From NCBI GenBank assembly GCA_002221725.1, contig NJFT01000118.1, positions 1-64,000 on the forward strand: a DNA stretch of 64,000 nt, written 5' to 3'. Origin of the DNA: Scedosporium boydii. Lineage: Eukaryota; Ascomycota; Sordariomycetes; Microascales; Microascaceae. Position numbers and translations under genes: made by a program. Numbering within the stretch: position 1 is the first letter of the stretch; each line of letters starts with the position of its first letter. The notes under the pieces are model-generated. The model ran no database searches and was not told where the DNA came from. It saw nothing but the letters and a program-made list of their open reading frames with translations. Shown in pieces: positions 42,205 to 52,714 of this stretch.

Positions 42205-42856
42205 TCACCACCTCATCTTCATCCGTAGCCCGGTCGAAGACTGGGAGTATCCAGCCTCGATTACCAAGGTCGGCCGGCGGCGGTTGTGCCCCATCCGTGA
42301 GATTGGTTGCCGAGTGGAGTCCACCTCCCCACTACTGGACGCACCATGGCGTCCCGACCGGTATGTTTGGCCGCCGTCTGCAACCCTAAAGTAACCATAT
42401 TGGGCGCCTTGTGTTCCTATTAGTCTTGAACATGCTGAGGGCCGATTAGATCAATTTGGACTTACATATCCATTCTAGGTCCAAAAGATTCATGGGCGTC
42501 AACCAGCGAGTCTCGTCGCCCACAGCGAACGCGAAGCAGTTATATGCCGGGCTCGAGGTTTCCCAGAGAACTGCAAAGCTCCCCTCACTAGCATCGGAAT
42601 AGTCTTGAATATTTCCTTAGACAAATTAGGCCAGCGGGGACCTATTCGTCTCCTATATTCGTTACCCAGAACTTGTAGGCGATCAAGTCATCTAAATATT
42701 GATGAAGGCGCTCATCCTGCGCGGTCGGTATCGTGACAATGAGCAGCTTGTGATCAGCCAAGTAGAGGAGACGGCGTCGGGCCTCCGAACGGGGATAAAA
42801 TCAGAATCGAATATAGCTTCGAACGGGTTCAGGCACGTTTCCTCGTCCCAGGAATC
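42205..42856 (-). pseudogene. Remnant of a fungal-specific gene family, with frameshift and stops
   Basis: Reading the minus strand from 42856: DSWDEETCLNPFEAIFDSD appears in one frame. After a shift, RRRLLYLADHKLLIVTIPT is followed by AQDERLHQYLDDLI. About 150-200 bases later DETRWLTPMNLLDLEW appears with SSPAYNCFAFAVGDE, and finally RRPTLVIEAGYSQSS with LRMKMRWW. The first and last of these resemble the two ends of a common uncharacterised fungal family (RRRW..LLIVTIPT ... PTLVIEAGYSQSL..LR.DMRWW). The YNCFAFAVGD segment looks foreign to it. Splice-like junctions survive (for example ctctag at 42857 and gtaagt near 42465), but no full open model exists. Family naming is from memory. Confidence 0.45.
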
Positions 42857-42968
42857 CTAGAGGACCACCGTAAAACAGCCCAATTTAGACGCGGAAGCCA
42901 GTTCCGATGAGTCCTCTCGGCCTTAGGCTCGAATAACGGGGGATTTTCGCTCGGGGCGTTGTCAAGCC

Positions 42969-43201
42969 TCATCCGTCGAAGAATTGGGCAAGCATCTGCG
43001 CGGCTGATGCCCGGCGATTTGGATCCAGCCTCCCCATGGATTGGAGGAATGATTGGGCTTTGGCTTCAAGTCTTGGCGGATTAGGTTCTCGTTTGCTGGA
43101 TAGTCGAGGAAGTGACGATCGCCCAAATCGTGGGCAGCAGGAAGGAGCATCCCAGTCAATGAATCAGACAGGTCCAGCCTGGTCTTACATTTTTGTAACA
43201 A
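42969..43201 (-). pseudogene. Protein-kinase-like C-terminal fragment with one frameshift
   Basis: On the minus strand HDLGDRHFLDYPANENLIRQ is in one frame. Then LEAKAQSFLQSMGRLDPNRR and ASAAQMLAQFFDG are in another, ending in TGA at 42971-42969. The second part resembles the last helix region of protein kinases (LDPNRRASA...ML..FF). A one-base change joins the two parts. No catalytic motifs are present, so at most the end of the C-lobe remains. Confidence 0.4.
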
Positions 43202-43583
43202 TTAAAACATTAAATCTCGACAAGCCGACATGCTCCAGTGATCTGCGTGGAGTACGAAGGTGCCCTATATTAATAAATGCTGCTGAAGCGGACTTCTCTC
43301 AAGATTTTGTCCGCGAACAACCCTCAACCAGTTTTCGGTTTTCAAAAACAATCAACAACGGCCACTTCATACAACAACGCACCCCCTCCGAAATCCTTAA
43401 AAAGCAAAAACGAAGAAAAAAGAAAAGAAAAAACGACCTTGCCCTCAATTGAGGCGTCACGTGCCGATAAAGCTTGAGGCTTATCTCTTGCGATTCCTCT
43501 AAACCGGTGCTGAATCCCACCAGTGACGACATCACCTTCACAGCTTCCTGTCGCATTTTCCCACTCAGTTGAATAGTCAAACC

Positions 43584-45233
43584 ATGCCTCCGTTTCTCGA
43601 CCCTGCCCAGCTTCACCAGGCTATAGCCAACAAAGCTATCCCCGCCCTCGAGGCAATTGCTGCAAATGATAACCTTCGTTCGCTCCGCCGCTTTGAGCGC
43701 GATGACCCGCCGCCTTACGCATCGTCAACCGAGTCTGAGGAGCTTGACGTTGCTACCTTTTTCCCGCCACCACGAGATGGCAAGATGCCGGAAGAGCTGC
43801 AAGCCATCATGGATCGCCCGATCGACGATGACGAATCCAACCGCATTGCGCACACGATACAATCAATCGTGCGCCCCGGCGACCGCTATTACAAAGAAGC
43901 GAAGCGCGCGCAACACCGATTTGATCAGCAGTTCCGCGGCCGCGGCCCTCGGCTCATGATATTTAGGAAGCTGAATGGGGCTCGGAGAATGGGCGTCATC
44001 GTGCGCCATATCGTCAAGCGTCATTGGGAGAAACTCGGCATCTGGAATCCAGACTGGGGTTTTGCTGGGCGCAAAGTGCAACCTGGAGACAATTTCAAGA
44101 AGTGGACCTGGAGGTGGCAACCCGAGGGAGCGGCGGATGATGATGAACGCATGTATCGGGATAGGACCGAGCTTGTTGCGCGTGCCTTGCGCCTGCGAAA
44201 GAATCTGCTACGCGGCGAGCGTGCCCCCGTCATCCCACGGTCTCACCCCGGGCAAGACACAACTGCTGCCCAAGCCGAGTCTTTTCTCATCTCTAGGCCC
44301 TGGTTCATCTTTCAGATTGAGGTAGCTGAAGAATCATTGAGGTACCGGCGCCTCTCCGATGAAGACCGAAGACGCTACCCATACTCCGCCCGGGAACAAG
44401 TCATCAAGTGGTGGAAGGAGCGTGGGGATTGGAGGGATAAGTTTGACAGAACGAACTGGGTAACTGCCTGGAAGTGGCGGCACGAATCTCCGTCTCCGGA
44501 ACCCGAAGACCTCACTCCTATCGACAACATCCAAGACAGCGTATTGGAGGACGCGGCAGATATGGAGTTCACTCCTTCCGAGATTGACGAACTAGAGACT
44601 ATTGACCTCCCAAGATCTGAACAACCCAAGGGTTTCTGGGTCATAGAGGAGCGTGACATGCCACCATACTTCCCCGGACAAATGCAAGATGAATTAGTGA
44701 GGGTCGAGAAGCGTCAGAAAGAAAGAACCGAGATGCTCGAGAAGGCAAGAGCGGAGGGGCGTGAGATGCCAGTAGATCCGGTCATCGAAGCATTCAGAAA
44801 GAAATTCTTTGGGGGTGGTCCGATTTATCTCTTCGGCCCGCCGCCGCCAGTAGACAAGAATGAAGAGGCATCCGCAGAGCCCCAAGAGGACGCATCCGAA
44901 ACCTCACGAGAGCCCGAATCCCCTCCGCCACAGAAGCGACGACGCCTGCGCCGGCGCCAGCAGTCACAGGACGAGATGGATGGCGACCAGGACGAACCCC
45001 TCCCAACACCCCGACGCAGTGCCAGGATCGCTGCCATAAAACGCCCCGCCGAACCCCTACCGTCGCAGGCGGCGCCCGACTCCCAGCCCACTGCACCGAA
45101 ATCCCGTCGTAAAAGTACAACACTCCTTCCCGCGCGCGCCGCACCGAAGGGGAAGACGGAGGAGACTCGGCCGAGTCAAAGACGGGGCCGTCCGAGGAAG
45201 GAGAGCCGCTCAAGTACGCGTTCTACAAGCTAG
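43584..45233 (+). CDS. AT-hook-containing hypothetical protein, 549 aa, intronless
   Basis: A single open frame starting MPPFLDPAQLHQAI gives 549 residues. I do not recognise the main part, which is rich in Trp, Arg and acidic residues (for example KLGIWNPDWGFAGRK, KKWTWRWQPEG, REQVIKWWKERGDWRDKF). These repeated W-x-x-W-x-W stretches look like a compact conserved domain (about 130-340). The C-terminal 150 residues are disordered, with basic runs (QKRRRLRRRQQS, PRRSARIAA) and a final RRGRPRKES that fits an AT-hook, which binds the minor groove of A/T-rich DNA. A nuclear DNA- or chromatin-associated role is inferred. The start is the first ATG; upstream in-frame sequence begins with TTG. Confidence 0.8.
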   Translation: MPPFLDPAQLHQAIANKAIPALEAIAANDNLRSLRRFERDDPPPYASSTESEELDVATFFPPPRDGKMPEELQAIMDRPIDDDESNRIAHTIQSIVRPGDRYYKEAKRAQHRFDQQFRGRGPRLMIFRKLNGARRMGVIVRHIVKRHWEKLGIWNPDWGFAGRKVQPGDNFKKWTWRWQPEGAADDDERMYRDRTELVARALRLRKNLLRGERAPVIPRSHPGQDTTAAQAESFLISRPWFIFQIEVAEESLRYRRLSDEDRRRYPYSAREQVIKWWKERGDWRDKFDRTNWVTAWKWRHESPSPEPEDLTPIDNIQDSVLEDAADMEFTPSEIDELETIDLPRSEQPKGFWVIEERDMPPYFPGQMQDELVRVEKRQKERTEMLEKARAEGREMPVDPVIEAFRKKFFGGGPIYLFGPPPPVDKNEEASAEPQEDASETSREPESPPPQKRRRLRRRQQSQDEMDGDQDEPLPTPRRSARIAAIKRPAEPLPSQAAPDSQPTAPKSRRKSTTLLPARAAPKGKTEETRPSQRRGRPRKESRSSTRSTS

Positions 45234-45936
45234 TGGTGCTCCCAGTGTACCCAGGCGATGAGGGAAGTCGAGGAGGAATGGGTGATACGACTGATATGAG
45301 GTGGATACTTTAGAGGTGTGGCGTTTTTCTGGCCTCGCAGGTCGAGTGCTGTCCAGAGAGGCTGTTTTTTGATCCCGCGTTGAGCGGTAGGCGTTATTCT
45401 TAGACGAGTTGAAAGAGAGGCTTAGCGATGACCTTTTCGGGATCAGTTTGGTCCCAACCGCTTAGTTCTAGCTTTATTATGGAATAGAGAAGCTAGATTT
45501 TAATCTACTTATTAAAAGACAGTCTTCTAATCATCGCTTCTTCCGCAGTGGCCCTAGGTAGTCGTTGCAGTCACCTTCGCAAATCCTTTTCCTGTGGAGT
45601 GATCCTCAGGAATTAACATAGCGTGTCTTTTAGGAAACAAGGATCAAGCTCCCCTGTGCCAGAAGTGAATCCTCGAGCTGGGTAAGGAGTTTCATACCAT
45701 TCTCTAATTCTGGAGCCACCGAGTCACACACGAAACAGCCATCGACAAGACAACCGCGTAATCAACGACGTTAACTCATTTTATTCGTAAGACAAAGCCT
45801 ACTTACAACTACACAACCATGGAGGGCGCCGGGAAAAAACACCGTAAGCGCATCCTTGACTGCCCCTTTTATTGAAAGACTAGCTCTCAAAAGTCCAAAC
45901 ACCGTAGTCCTCCTCTATGCCACACCCACGTACCTG
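45234..45936. other. Convergent 3' spacer
   Basis: It lies between the stop codons of the AT-hook gene and the minus-strand SEC31 gene. Nothing besides presumed 3' untranslated sequence was seen. Confidence 0.6.
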
Positions 45937-48900
45937 TTACTCGGGCGTGTTCTTGCTCATCATGATGAGCCTCTTTACTCCGACCTGTTGACGTAGTTAG
46001 CGTTACTCCATTAGCACATTTCAAGGGGCTTTATGGGAACATACCATCCAGTTTCCGCACTCTTCAGTCTTAGTAGTTTGAATATTGACTTGAATGCTAG
46101 AGGCCGCGTCGTAGCTCTTTGACTCAATCGCCGCCGCAAGCTCCGATAGCTTCTCTATCGTGTCAGGCTTGAGGAGCTCCCCATTATTGAGATGGTCAAA
46201 AAGTAGACCCAGGCGCTTCTGCGTATCCTTGACCTGCGGCGCAAAGTTTGGCGGAGCACGAGCCGCTACGCGCTGCATATCGCGGGTGAAGATATCAACT
46301 AATCGCTGAGCATTCGCAGGGATGTGCGACCGGTCGCCGGAGGGATGCCTAGCCTTGGGTGGTGCGGCTGCTCGGGGAGGTTGTTGTGCGGACGGGGGAG
46401 GGGGCCGAGCCGCCGGAGGAGGTCCCGAGGCTGGAGGCGGCGGCCTTGAAGATGGAGGCGGGCCTACAGGTGGCCGGGCGTGCTGTTCCGGAGCTGTAGG
46501 GAACGCTGCCGGCGCATACGGGTTCTTGGGGGGTCCTTGTTGCTGCGGAGGGGCTCCATAAGGATGCGCGGGCGGAGGCGGCTGGTGTACTTGAGATTGG
46601 AGTTGAGGGGACGGCGCAGGCGCGTACTTGTTGGAATGCGGGGGCCCAGTTGGAGGTGCGCTATAAGGCGACGCAACCCTGGGAACGACTGGCTGGATGG
46701 GAGAGGGGATAGCACCTGCCTGCGGAGGAGGAGGGGCGTAGGCGCTGGCCGCTGTCGAAGACGGACGCGGAGGCTGCTGGTGGCCGAACGTTTGGGGTGG
46801 CCCCGCTAGGGGAGAAGTAACACGAGGCGGTCCGGATCCAGCCTTGGGTGGCGGTGGCGGGGGAGTAGCACCTGTACGGCTAAACGTGCCTGGTGGCGGA
46901 GGTCCTGGTTGCCCGGGTTGGGTTCCGAATGGCAGAGTGACGGGAGGTACGCTGGGGGTGGTTCTGCGAGGAGGAGCCTTGGTTACGAAAGGCACATCGT
47001 TCCAGTTGTCCATGCTCTTATCCTGAGATGGTGGAGGCTTCGAAGGTGTGGCTTTTCGGGGCGGCGCGCCAAAGTTGGTGGGGGGAGGACCGTAGCCGGT
47101 AGGTGCGCCATAAGGAGGCTGCACCGAAGGGGGCTGGTATCCGGAGGGAGCGGGCGGCGCATACGGAGAAGCAGCAGCAGCAGCAGCATGGGGAGCGTAT
47201 GGCGTGACTGAGGGAGGTGCGTAGGGATTGACAGCAGGAGCGGGAGGCGCAATGGGGGTTGCTACAGGGGCGGGTTGCGGAGGCTGATATCCGAATGCAG
47301 GCTGGACTCTTGATGGGGCCCTGCTGGTCGTCTGCTTCGCCTGCTTCGCCGCGGGCTGAGCGGCCGCCTTCTTGGTTGCAAGCCTAACGCGGTTCTTGGC
47401 TATCTCGGCAGCAGGGTATTCTGCTGGGAGGAGATCGAGGTACTTTTGTGCCGTAGCTAATTGGCCATGTCCCGCGACGATGTCCGCGTATTCTATATAC
47501 TTGTCGTACAGGGCGGCCAATTTCCACTCGGACGTAGCTCCCGCACCAGTGTCCTGGAACTTCGAGACGTATCGGAAGACAGTGACCTTCTCGATGAAGT
47601 CTTGCAGCGTCTTCGCGTGAACGGAAAAGGAAGAGCCACCCTTAGATTCACTAAGACCGGCCTTCTCAGCCTCCTCGAGGACCGAGATCCAGATTGGAAC
47701 CACCTTCTCCAACTTGGAGCCAACCAAGTAGCAGTATGAGGCATCCTGTCGAGCCCCCTGGCTAATAATCCTGTCCCCGAGAGCTTCGCACAGACCCGGG
47801 AAGTCCTCTGGGCTTGAGAACGTGCAAAGCACCGCCATCACCTCCTTCCAGTTCGAGAGGTCGGCGTTATTCACGACATCCTTGAGGTCCTTGGCGATGA
47901 CAGAGCTGAGAAGTCGGATATAGCTGGGGGAGCCGTCTTTCTTTGCGAGGTAGGCGGCCTGAACCTTATCGACCAATTCCTGACCACCGCAATTGGCAAT
48001 CAAGAATGCGTCGGCCATCCGGTCTTCCTTGAGGCAAAGGTCCGCTGCCTTGGCAAAGTTGCCGAGCATGATGGCCTTGGTGATCTCTTTGTCAATATCA
48101 CTATCTTCGTCGCCGAGAATTTGGAACGGGCCATTGTCTGTAGCTGTAGCTGCGACGCCCTTTGAGAAGAAGTCGTCTTCTCCATCTCCTTCGGCCTCAG
48201 CATCCTCTTCGAAGAGGCCAGACTTAGCACCTTCATCGGTATTGTCTCCAGTCTTCGAGTCCGCGGTGGCGATACCATTAGTGACATCTTCTTGCTTAAA
48301 GCCGAGCTGCTCAACAATCTTCTGCCTGGCATTCTCGCTCGCCAATGTCTGGATAACCTTCCAGTCGGCCTTATCCTCATCCGTGGCTGCCTCTTCAATC
48401 CTCGATTCGCAAATGGCCGAGATATCGCCCGATTGTAGGGCTTCCTCAAACTTCTCACTCGCGGAGCTGACCTCAGTATCCGCAGAGAAGTGGGTAATGA
48501 TAACCTTGGACGACCGCTTGCCGCCGGCCTCTACCTTCTTGAAAATTACGAGCTTCCCACCGAAGCCGAATGACGCACCGATCGGACGCTCGGCCCATTT
48601 CGGTGCCTTCGGCAAGGAGAAGAAAGTATCTTGAGGCTGGGTCTGCGCGCTCGTGAAGAAATCTTCTCCGTCGAGGGAGTTTTGCGCAGCAGCCTGCGAA
48701 GTGGAGGGGTTGGTGTTTTGCAAGGTCTGGATCGTGATCTTGCCGTCGAAGCTGGCAGTGGCAGTCAAGTTGGGGTTGTGGGGGTTAAACCTCGTCAAGA
48801 AAGTCCAGTTCGTAACCTCGGGGAACTCGCCGTAACGCTCGCCGGTCTGCGGGTTCCATACGATAGTCTTGTTATCCTTGCCACAAGAGAGAAGGAGATC

Positions 48901-49790
48901 GCTATCCTGTTGGCACCATGAGAGGGACAGGACACCTTGCTCGTGGCCCTGGAGGACTCTCTCTGGAGCATTCGAGTTGCGAAGGTCCCATAGGAAGATG
49001 ACGGGGGTGTTATCATCCGGAGTCGAAGTTAGCAGCTTGGTCGAGTTGTTGGGGTCCCAGGCGATCGCGCTAACAGGCTTGCGATTATTGTTCAGAGTAA
49101 GAGAGGGCTTCTTGGTCTTCAAATCCCACACAGTCACAAAGCCGCCAGTCCCTCCAGTCGCCAGGATGTGCGACACTTTCCTATTCCAGGCCAGGCACTC
49201 GATATCATCGGCGCGCGCAGCGGCAGTACCGAGACGAAAGGGGCTGGACGGGTCGTTGACATCGTAGACGAAGATCTCGCCTTTCGCGCCGGCAGTAGCA
49301 AGAATGTTCGGCTTTAGGGTGTTGAACTGTAACGCCTTAATGGGTCCCGTGTGTTTCGTCGTTCGCGCAATCAGAGCATCGGAAGCTCCCTCGGCGAGTT
49401 TCTTGGCATCCCAGAGGTCGAGGGAACCGTTCTCCAAGGCGCCGGCAATGATACCCCTGGGATGGTCTTCGTCGGGAGGTCCCCAGGCAATGTCGTAGAA
49501 GCTAATGTTCAAGCTGCGTGAGTAACATGGACGTAGCCTATAACAGGTGAATATAGGTAGAGATGTTTCTTAAAATCCTACCTCGAATCTGTGTTAATGC
49601 TAACCACAGGCTGGAGCTCGAGGCCCTGATCTTCGTCGTCCAGATCAAGGTCCCAGATTTCAAGCTTGGTCTCATCGGAGAAATCATCATCAACAGCTCC
49701 AGCACGGGTTCCGGTGACCAGCAGCGGCTTCGAAGTTCCTGGAGACCAGGCGAACGCGGCTGTCCGCGGTATCTCTCGCAAGCGAACCAT
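45937..49790 (-). CDS. SEC31: COPII coat outer-shell protein Sec31
   Basis: Sec31 with Sec13 forms the outer cage of COPII vesicles leaving the ER and stimulates the Sar1-Sec23 GTPase. Exons 49790-49582, 49513-46045 and 45984-45937 join in phase to 1241 residues (introns 68 and 60 nt). The start [18 protein letters not shown] and the following WD repeats (for example [39 protein letters not shown]) form the N-terminal beta-propeller (about 1-340). A helical solenoid follows (about 370-720), with [20 protein letters not shown]. The Pro-rich region (about 750-1110) binds Sec23. The C-terminal helical domain ends with EECGNWM, then [15 protein letters not shown] from the 48-nt last exon. All elements are those of the family. 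Confidence 0.96.
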
Positions 49791-50887
49791 GTTCGTCCGT
49801 CGAGCCCAGCTTGGGACTTGGTCTTAGGGGGTGGGGAATATGGGAGGCGGTTATCGTGTTGGTTGGCGCAAAGGATCGTTGATGAATGTGGAATTGGGCA
49901 CCGCCAGCCCGTTCAAATTGATTGCGGCGACCTGTCCTGAGGAATAATTTCAGTTCTATACAAGAGCGGGTTGCTCCTGTGGTGATTTGCGCTGGGGTTC
50001 AGAAGAAGCAAGATATCTTGCTATGATGCCAGATTGCAGTGGAGCGGTCTCTGTGCCCTGTTGTGCCACGCCCCCTGCCACATCTCACTAACTAACACCT
50101 GCCACAGCGATACACTTCAATTGGTGTTAGTGCCCCACACATTGCACCGTGAATAGTGGAGCACTTTCCTTGTGTTGCCTCCGGTTTAGGCTCACCCTGG
50201 GACCGCCTATGCTTAGTCAATCATCACGTGGGAGAGCACTGAGCAAGAGGTCGAGAGATTGCACCCTGGGAAGCGAGGTCTTCTTTTGAACTTGGTCACG
50301 ATAGGATTGATGCAATCGCAACGCCTCCGTTTCAAAATTAAGTTCCGCAATGCTAAAAGTCTTTCCAGGCCCTGATATCTGGAGAAGTTGAGCCCAGCTT
50401 TTGTGAGCCCAGTTTGAAGCAAGTTCCTCGGGCGACAGCCCTGAGACCACACATATAAATCCATCGAACATACTTCGTTATGCAATGCAAAGTGCATATA
50501 GGTAGCAGAAAGCATGGCAAGAATACACGTTTAAGTCAGAATAAATCTATGTGCCAGAAACTTTGAACATTCCAACTTTATGGAATGTCAACATTGAGCT
50601 CTGCTCGGTGTTGGCATCCAAGCCTGGGGAAGTCTGAAGCAATCATTCACGTGACTTAAGACTTCCTCCAGCCCCTCCAGAGCTTGGGCTCAGCAGGGTG
50701 CGGGAGAGTGAGAGGAACTGAGATTTAATGAGTTGAGACTTCATGTTGTAAGAGCCCGAAAACACGCCCTCCCGAGCTGGATATAGCCTTCCCGAATTTG
50801 CCTCAGCCTCAATTTCAATCGACAAACGCCACGAGACATAATCAATTACCTCTATCAGTCCATCCCGCCAATCGACAAGCTCTCACC
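49791..50887. other. Divergent spacer between SEC31 and the RRM gene
   Basis: It should contain the promoters of both genes. A minus-strand frame at 50213-50515 is not protein-like. No repeats or other features seen. Confidence 0.55.
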
Positions 50888-51406
50888 ATGACGGAAGCGA
50901 GGTGGAAAGCGACAGTATATGTCGGCGGACTGGCGCCGGTCGTGACATCAACTCATATTTACGACGCATTTATTCCCTTTGGCGAGATCGTTGACATTTC
51001 GATACCAAAAAACGACAAGCCGGGTGCCACAGAACCCCACCGGGGCTTCGCCTATGTAGAATTTGAAGAGGCCGAGGATGCCAAGGAGGCAATCGACAAC
51101 ATGGACCAGGCCGAACTCTTTGGGCGCATCCTTAAAGTGTCGGCCTCTAAGCCGCCCAAGAGCGCGGAAGGTGGGCTGAATAGCCGCACAGCTGTTTGGG
51201 AGCAAGTATGTTTCGGCCACTCACATTTTAGCAATTCTAATCACGGAAATTTGCTGACTTTTTTCTTCTTCCTCTAATAGGAAAGTTGGTTAGCGGAGCA
51301 CGCAATTGGGGAAGAGGACAAAATGGCCGAAGACAAGGCTCATAATGGCGATCATCCGATGCAGGGTCTGGAAGGGCTTGACGTGGCTGGTCCGAAGCCC
51401 GAGTAA
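50888..51406 (+). CDS. RRM protein related to the N-terminal part of PPIE/Cyp33
   Basis: Exons 50888-51205 and 51281-51406 (intron 75 nt, acceptor ctaatag) give 147 residues. One RRM covers about residues 8-86, with RNP2 VYVGGL (10-15) and RNP1 RGFAYVEF (52-59). The features AFIPFGEIVDISIP, AIDNMDQAELFGR and the following W..ESWL resemble human PPIE (Cyp33), whose RRM is followed by a cyclophilin domain and which works in spliceosomes and in MLL regulation. Here the protein ends after a short acidic tail (GLDVAGPKPE), so there is no cyclophilin domain. It probably binds RNA in the nucleus, perhaps in splicing. The start is the first in-frame ATG. Confidence 0.9.
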
Positions 51407-51745
51407 TATGTCTGCCTATTTCTCCCCCCTTCTCTTAACAACTTTGGCATAGCGTTGGCGTTCTATGGAGTTCATACGTGGAGTCATCGAGTTGTGCGGC
51501 AGGTAATACCAGAACAAAAAGCAGGCCACGCAGGTATCCAAGGGAGATATAGGTTGAACGTCATGAGACGGAATCTATTGTATTGACGGGAAATAAAACA
51601 AGAACTGCACAGCTCGAGATGCTCTAACAGCGCCTACATATATAGACGGCCATGCTCCAACATGTACAAATTTGACCCTTCTAATCTGAACAAGATTGTG
51701 TGAACGCCGGGAGGCGACCTCCTATCCCCGTTTTCCCAAACATTC
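51407..51745. other. Convergent 3' spacer with an AATAAA signal
   Basis: An aataaa hexamer (near 51592, plus strand) could direct 3' processing of the RRM transcript. Otherwise it is the 3' untranslated sequence of both flanking genes. Confidence 0.5.
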
Positions 51746-52321
51746 TTAATGGTGCTCCTCACCGTGCTCGTCCTTTGCAGCCCCTTGGCGAGCGAGACGA
51801 AGGTTCTTGTCGACGACGAACTTGCGACCGATGGAGTAACCGGCGGCGCAGAGGGCGAAGCCGACGACAGCGGCTGCATATCCAATGTTAGTTCAAGGCC
51901 TCTCTGTGGTTTGAAGGACTCAGAGTCATCGGGTGGCCTTCTACCCGGAGCCATTGGGAGTATGAGCAAGGTTGAAAAGGACATACCGAGGGGCCACAGC
52001 TCAGCAGGGACCTTCTTGACCTTGCCAGCGAAGCCGGGGGCTGTTGCTCTTTAGTTAGCTATATGGACATCGCAAAAGGCATTGCGTGAATCAATTGGGC
52101 TGTCGTGTGGCGAGTATAGCTTGTGGATTGAGCTATTTCGCGATCGAAGGGGTTAACGTACTGTTAGGCTCGGCCTATAAAATTTATCACGTTAGTGGAC
52201 ATTCAATTAGATCGCAGCGGAAATACCGCGGCGTTGAGACAAGGAAAAAAGAAGCTCCACGAACCGCCTTCATCATGCGACCAGTAGGTCGAAACATCCG
52301 GAGAGCGAGAGAGGGCTGCAT
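51746..52321 (-). CDS. B12D/MLRQ-like small mitochondrial protein with a 13-nt microexon
   Basis: Four exons (52321-52265, 52174-52162, 52040-51987, 51873-51746) add to 84 codons, giving 83 residues. The N-terminus MQPSLALRMFRPTGRMMKA is Arg-rich without acids, as in a mitochondrial import or matrix-side segment. The middle KKVPAELWPLAAVVGFALCA leads into one membrane helix, followed by GYSIGRKFVVDKNLRLARQ. This order (P.EL.PL, hydrophobic helix, Y.I.RK...D..LRL.RQ) fits the B12D/NADH-ubiquinone reductase complex I MLRQ subunit family of single-span inner-membrane proteins. Exon 2 is 13 nt, bounded by a tatag acceptor with a perfect ACTAAC branch site and a gtacgt donor; only this path keeps the frame. 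The donor of exon 1 (gcg|gttcgt) is the least certain junction. The gene shares a 393-bp divergent promoter with COX12. Confidence 0.78.
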
Positions 52322-52714
52322 TTTGAAGTGGTTGAGAGGAGATGGTCGAGAGGGTTGTTCGAAGAGTTTAGGAAAGGTCGAGGCAGAGGAAAGGCTGTTA
52401 AGATCACGAACGGACGGCGTCGGAAATACTCGATTTCGGAGGGGATTGGATCGTCTGATGGCGTGTCTATCAATTGAAAAACTAAGCTCGGTTGGGGTGT
52501 TTTGTGCCTTATATCCGAGGCACATAGGCAATTTCCATGCCATGCTCGGCCAACCAAAAACCACCTGATTCTTTGTTCCATCTATCTCGACCTTGCTCAC
52601 ACCAAGCTCTTTCAATTGAACGCTCTCGGAAAACAATTCAATCCTCCCCACCAATTGACCTAGTTTTTCGATCTCGAGAGCCCAAGGCCCCAATTCCTTT
52701 CAAACACCGCCAAA
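52322..52714. promoter_or_regulatory. Bidirectional promoter between the B12D-like gene and COX12
   Basis: Both start codons point away from this 393-bp segment, and both products are predicted mitochondrial respiratory proteins. It contains CCAAT-type sequences (attgg near 52443 and ccaatt near 52651 and 52690), the target of the HAP/CBC complex that drives respiratory genes in fungi. Shared control is inferred. Confidence 0.5.

Larger units (their letters stand above)
41743..43583. other. 1.8-kb region of decayed minus-strand gene pieces and the promoter of the next gene
   Basis: Pieces of at least two unrelated protein families can be read on the minus strand, in shifting frames (listed separately). 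A further open frame at 41865-42152 (minus) may belong to the same debris. The last 350 bases precede the AT-hook gene. Confidence 0.55.

Noticed and set aside
47993..48634. 213-codon plus-strand frame opposite SEC31
   Set aside because: Ser-rich antisense of a conserved Sec31 region.
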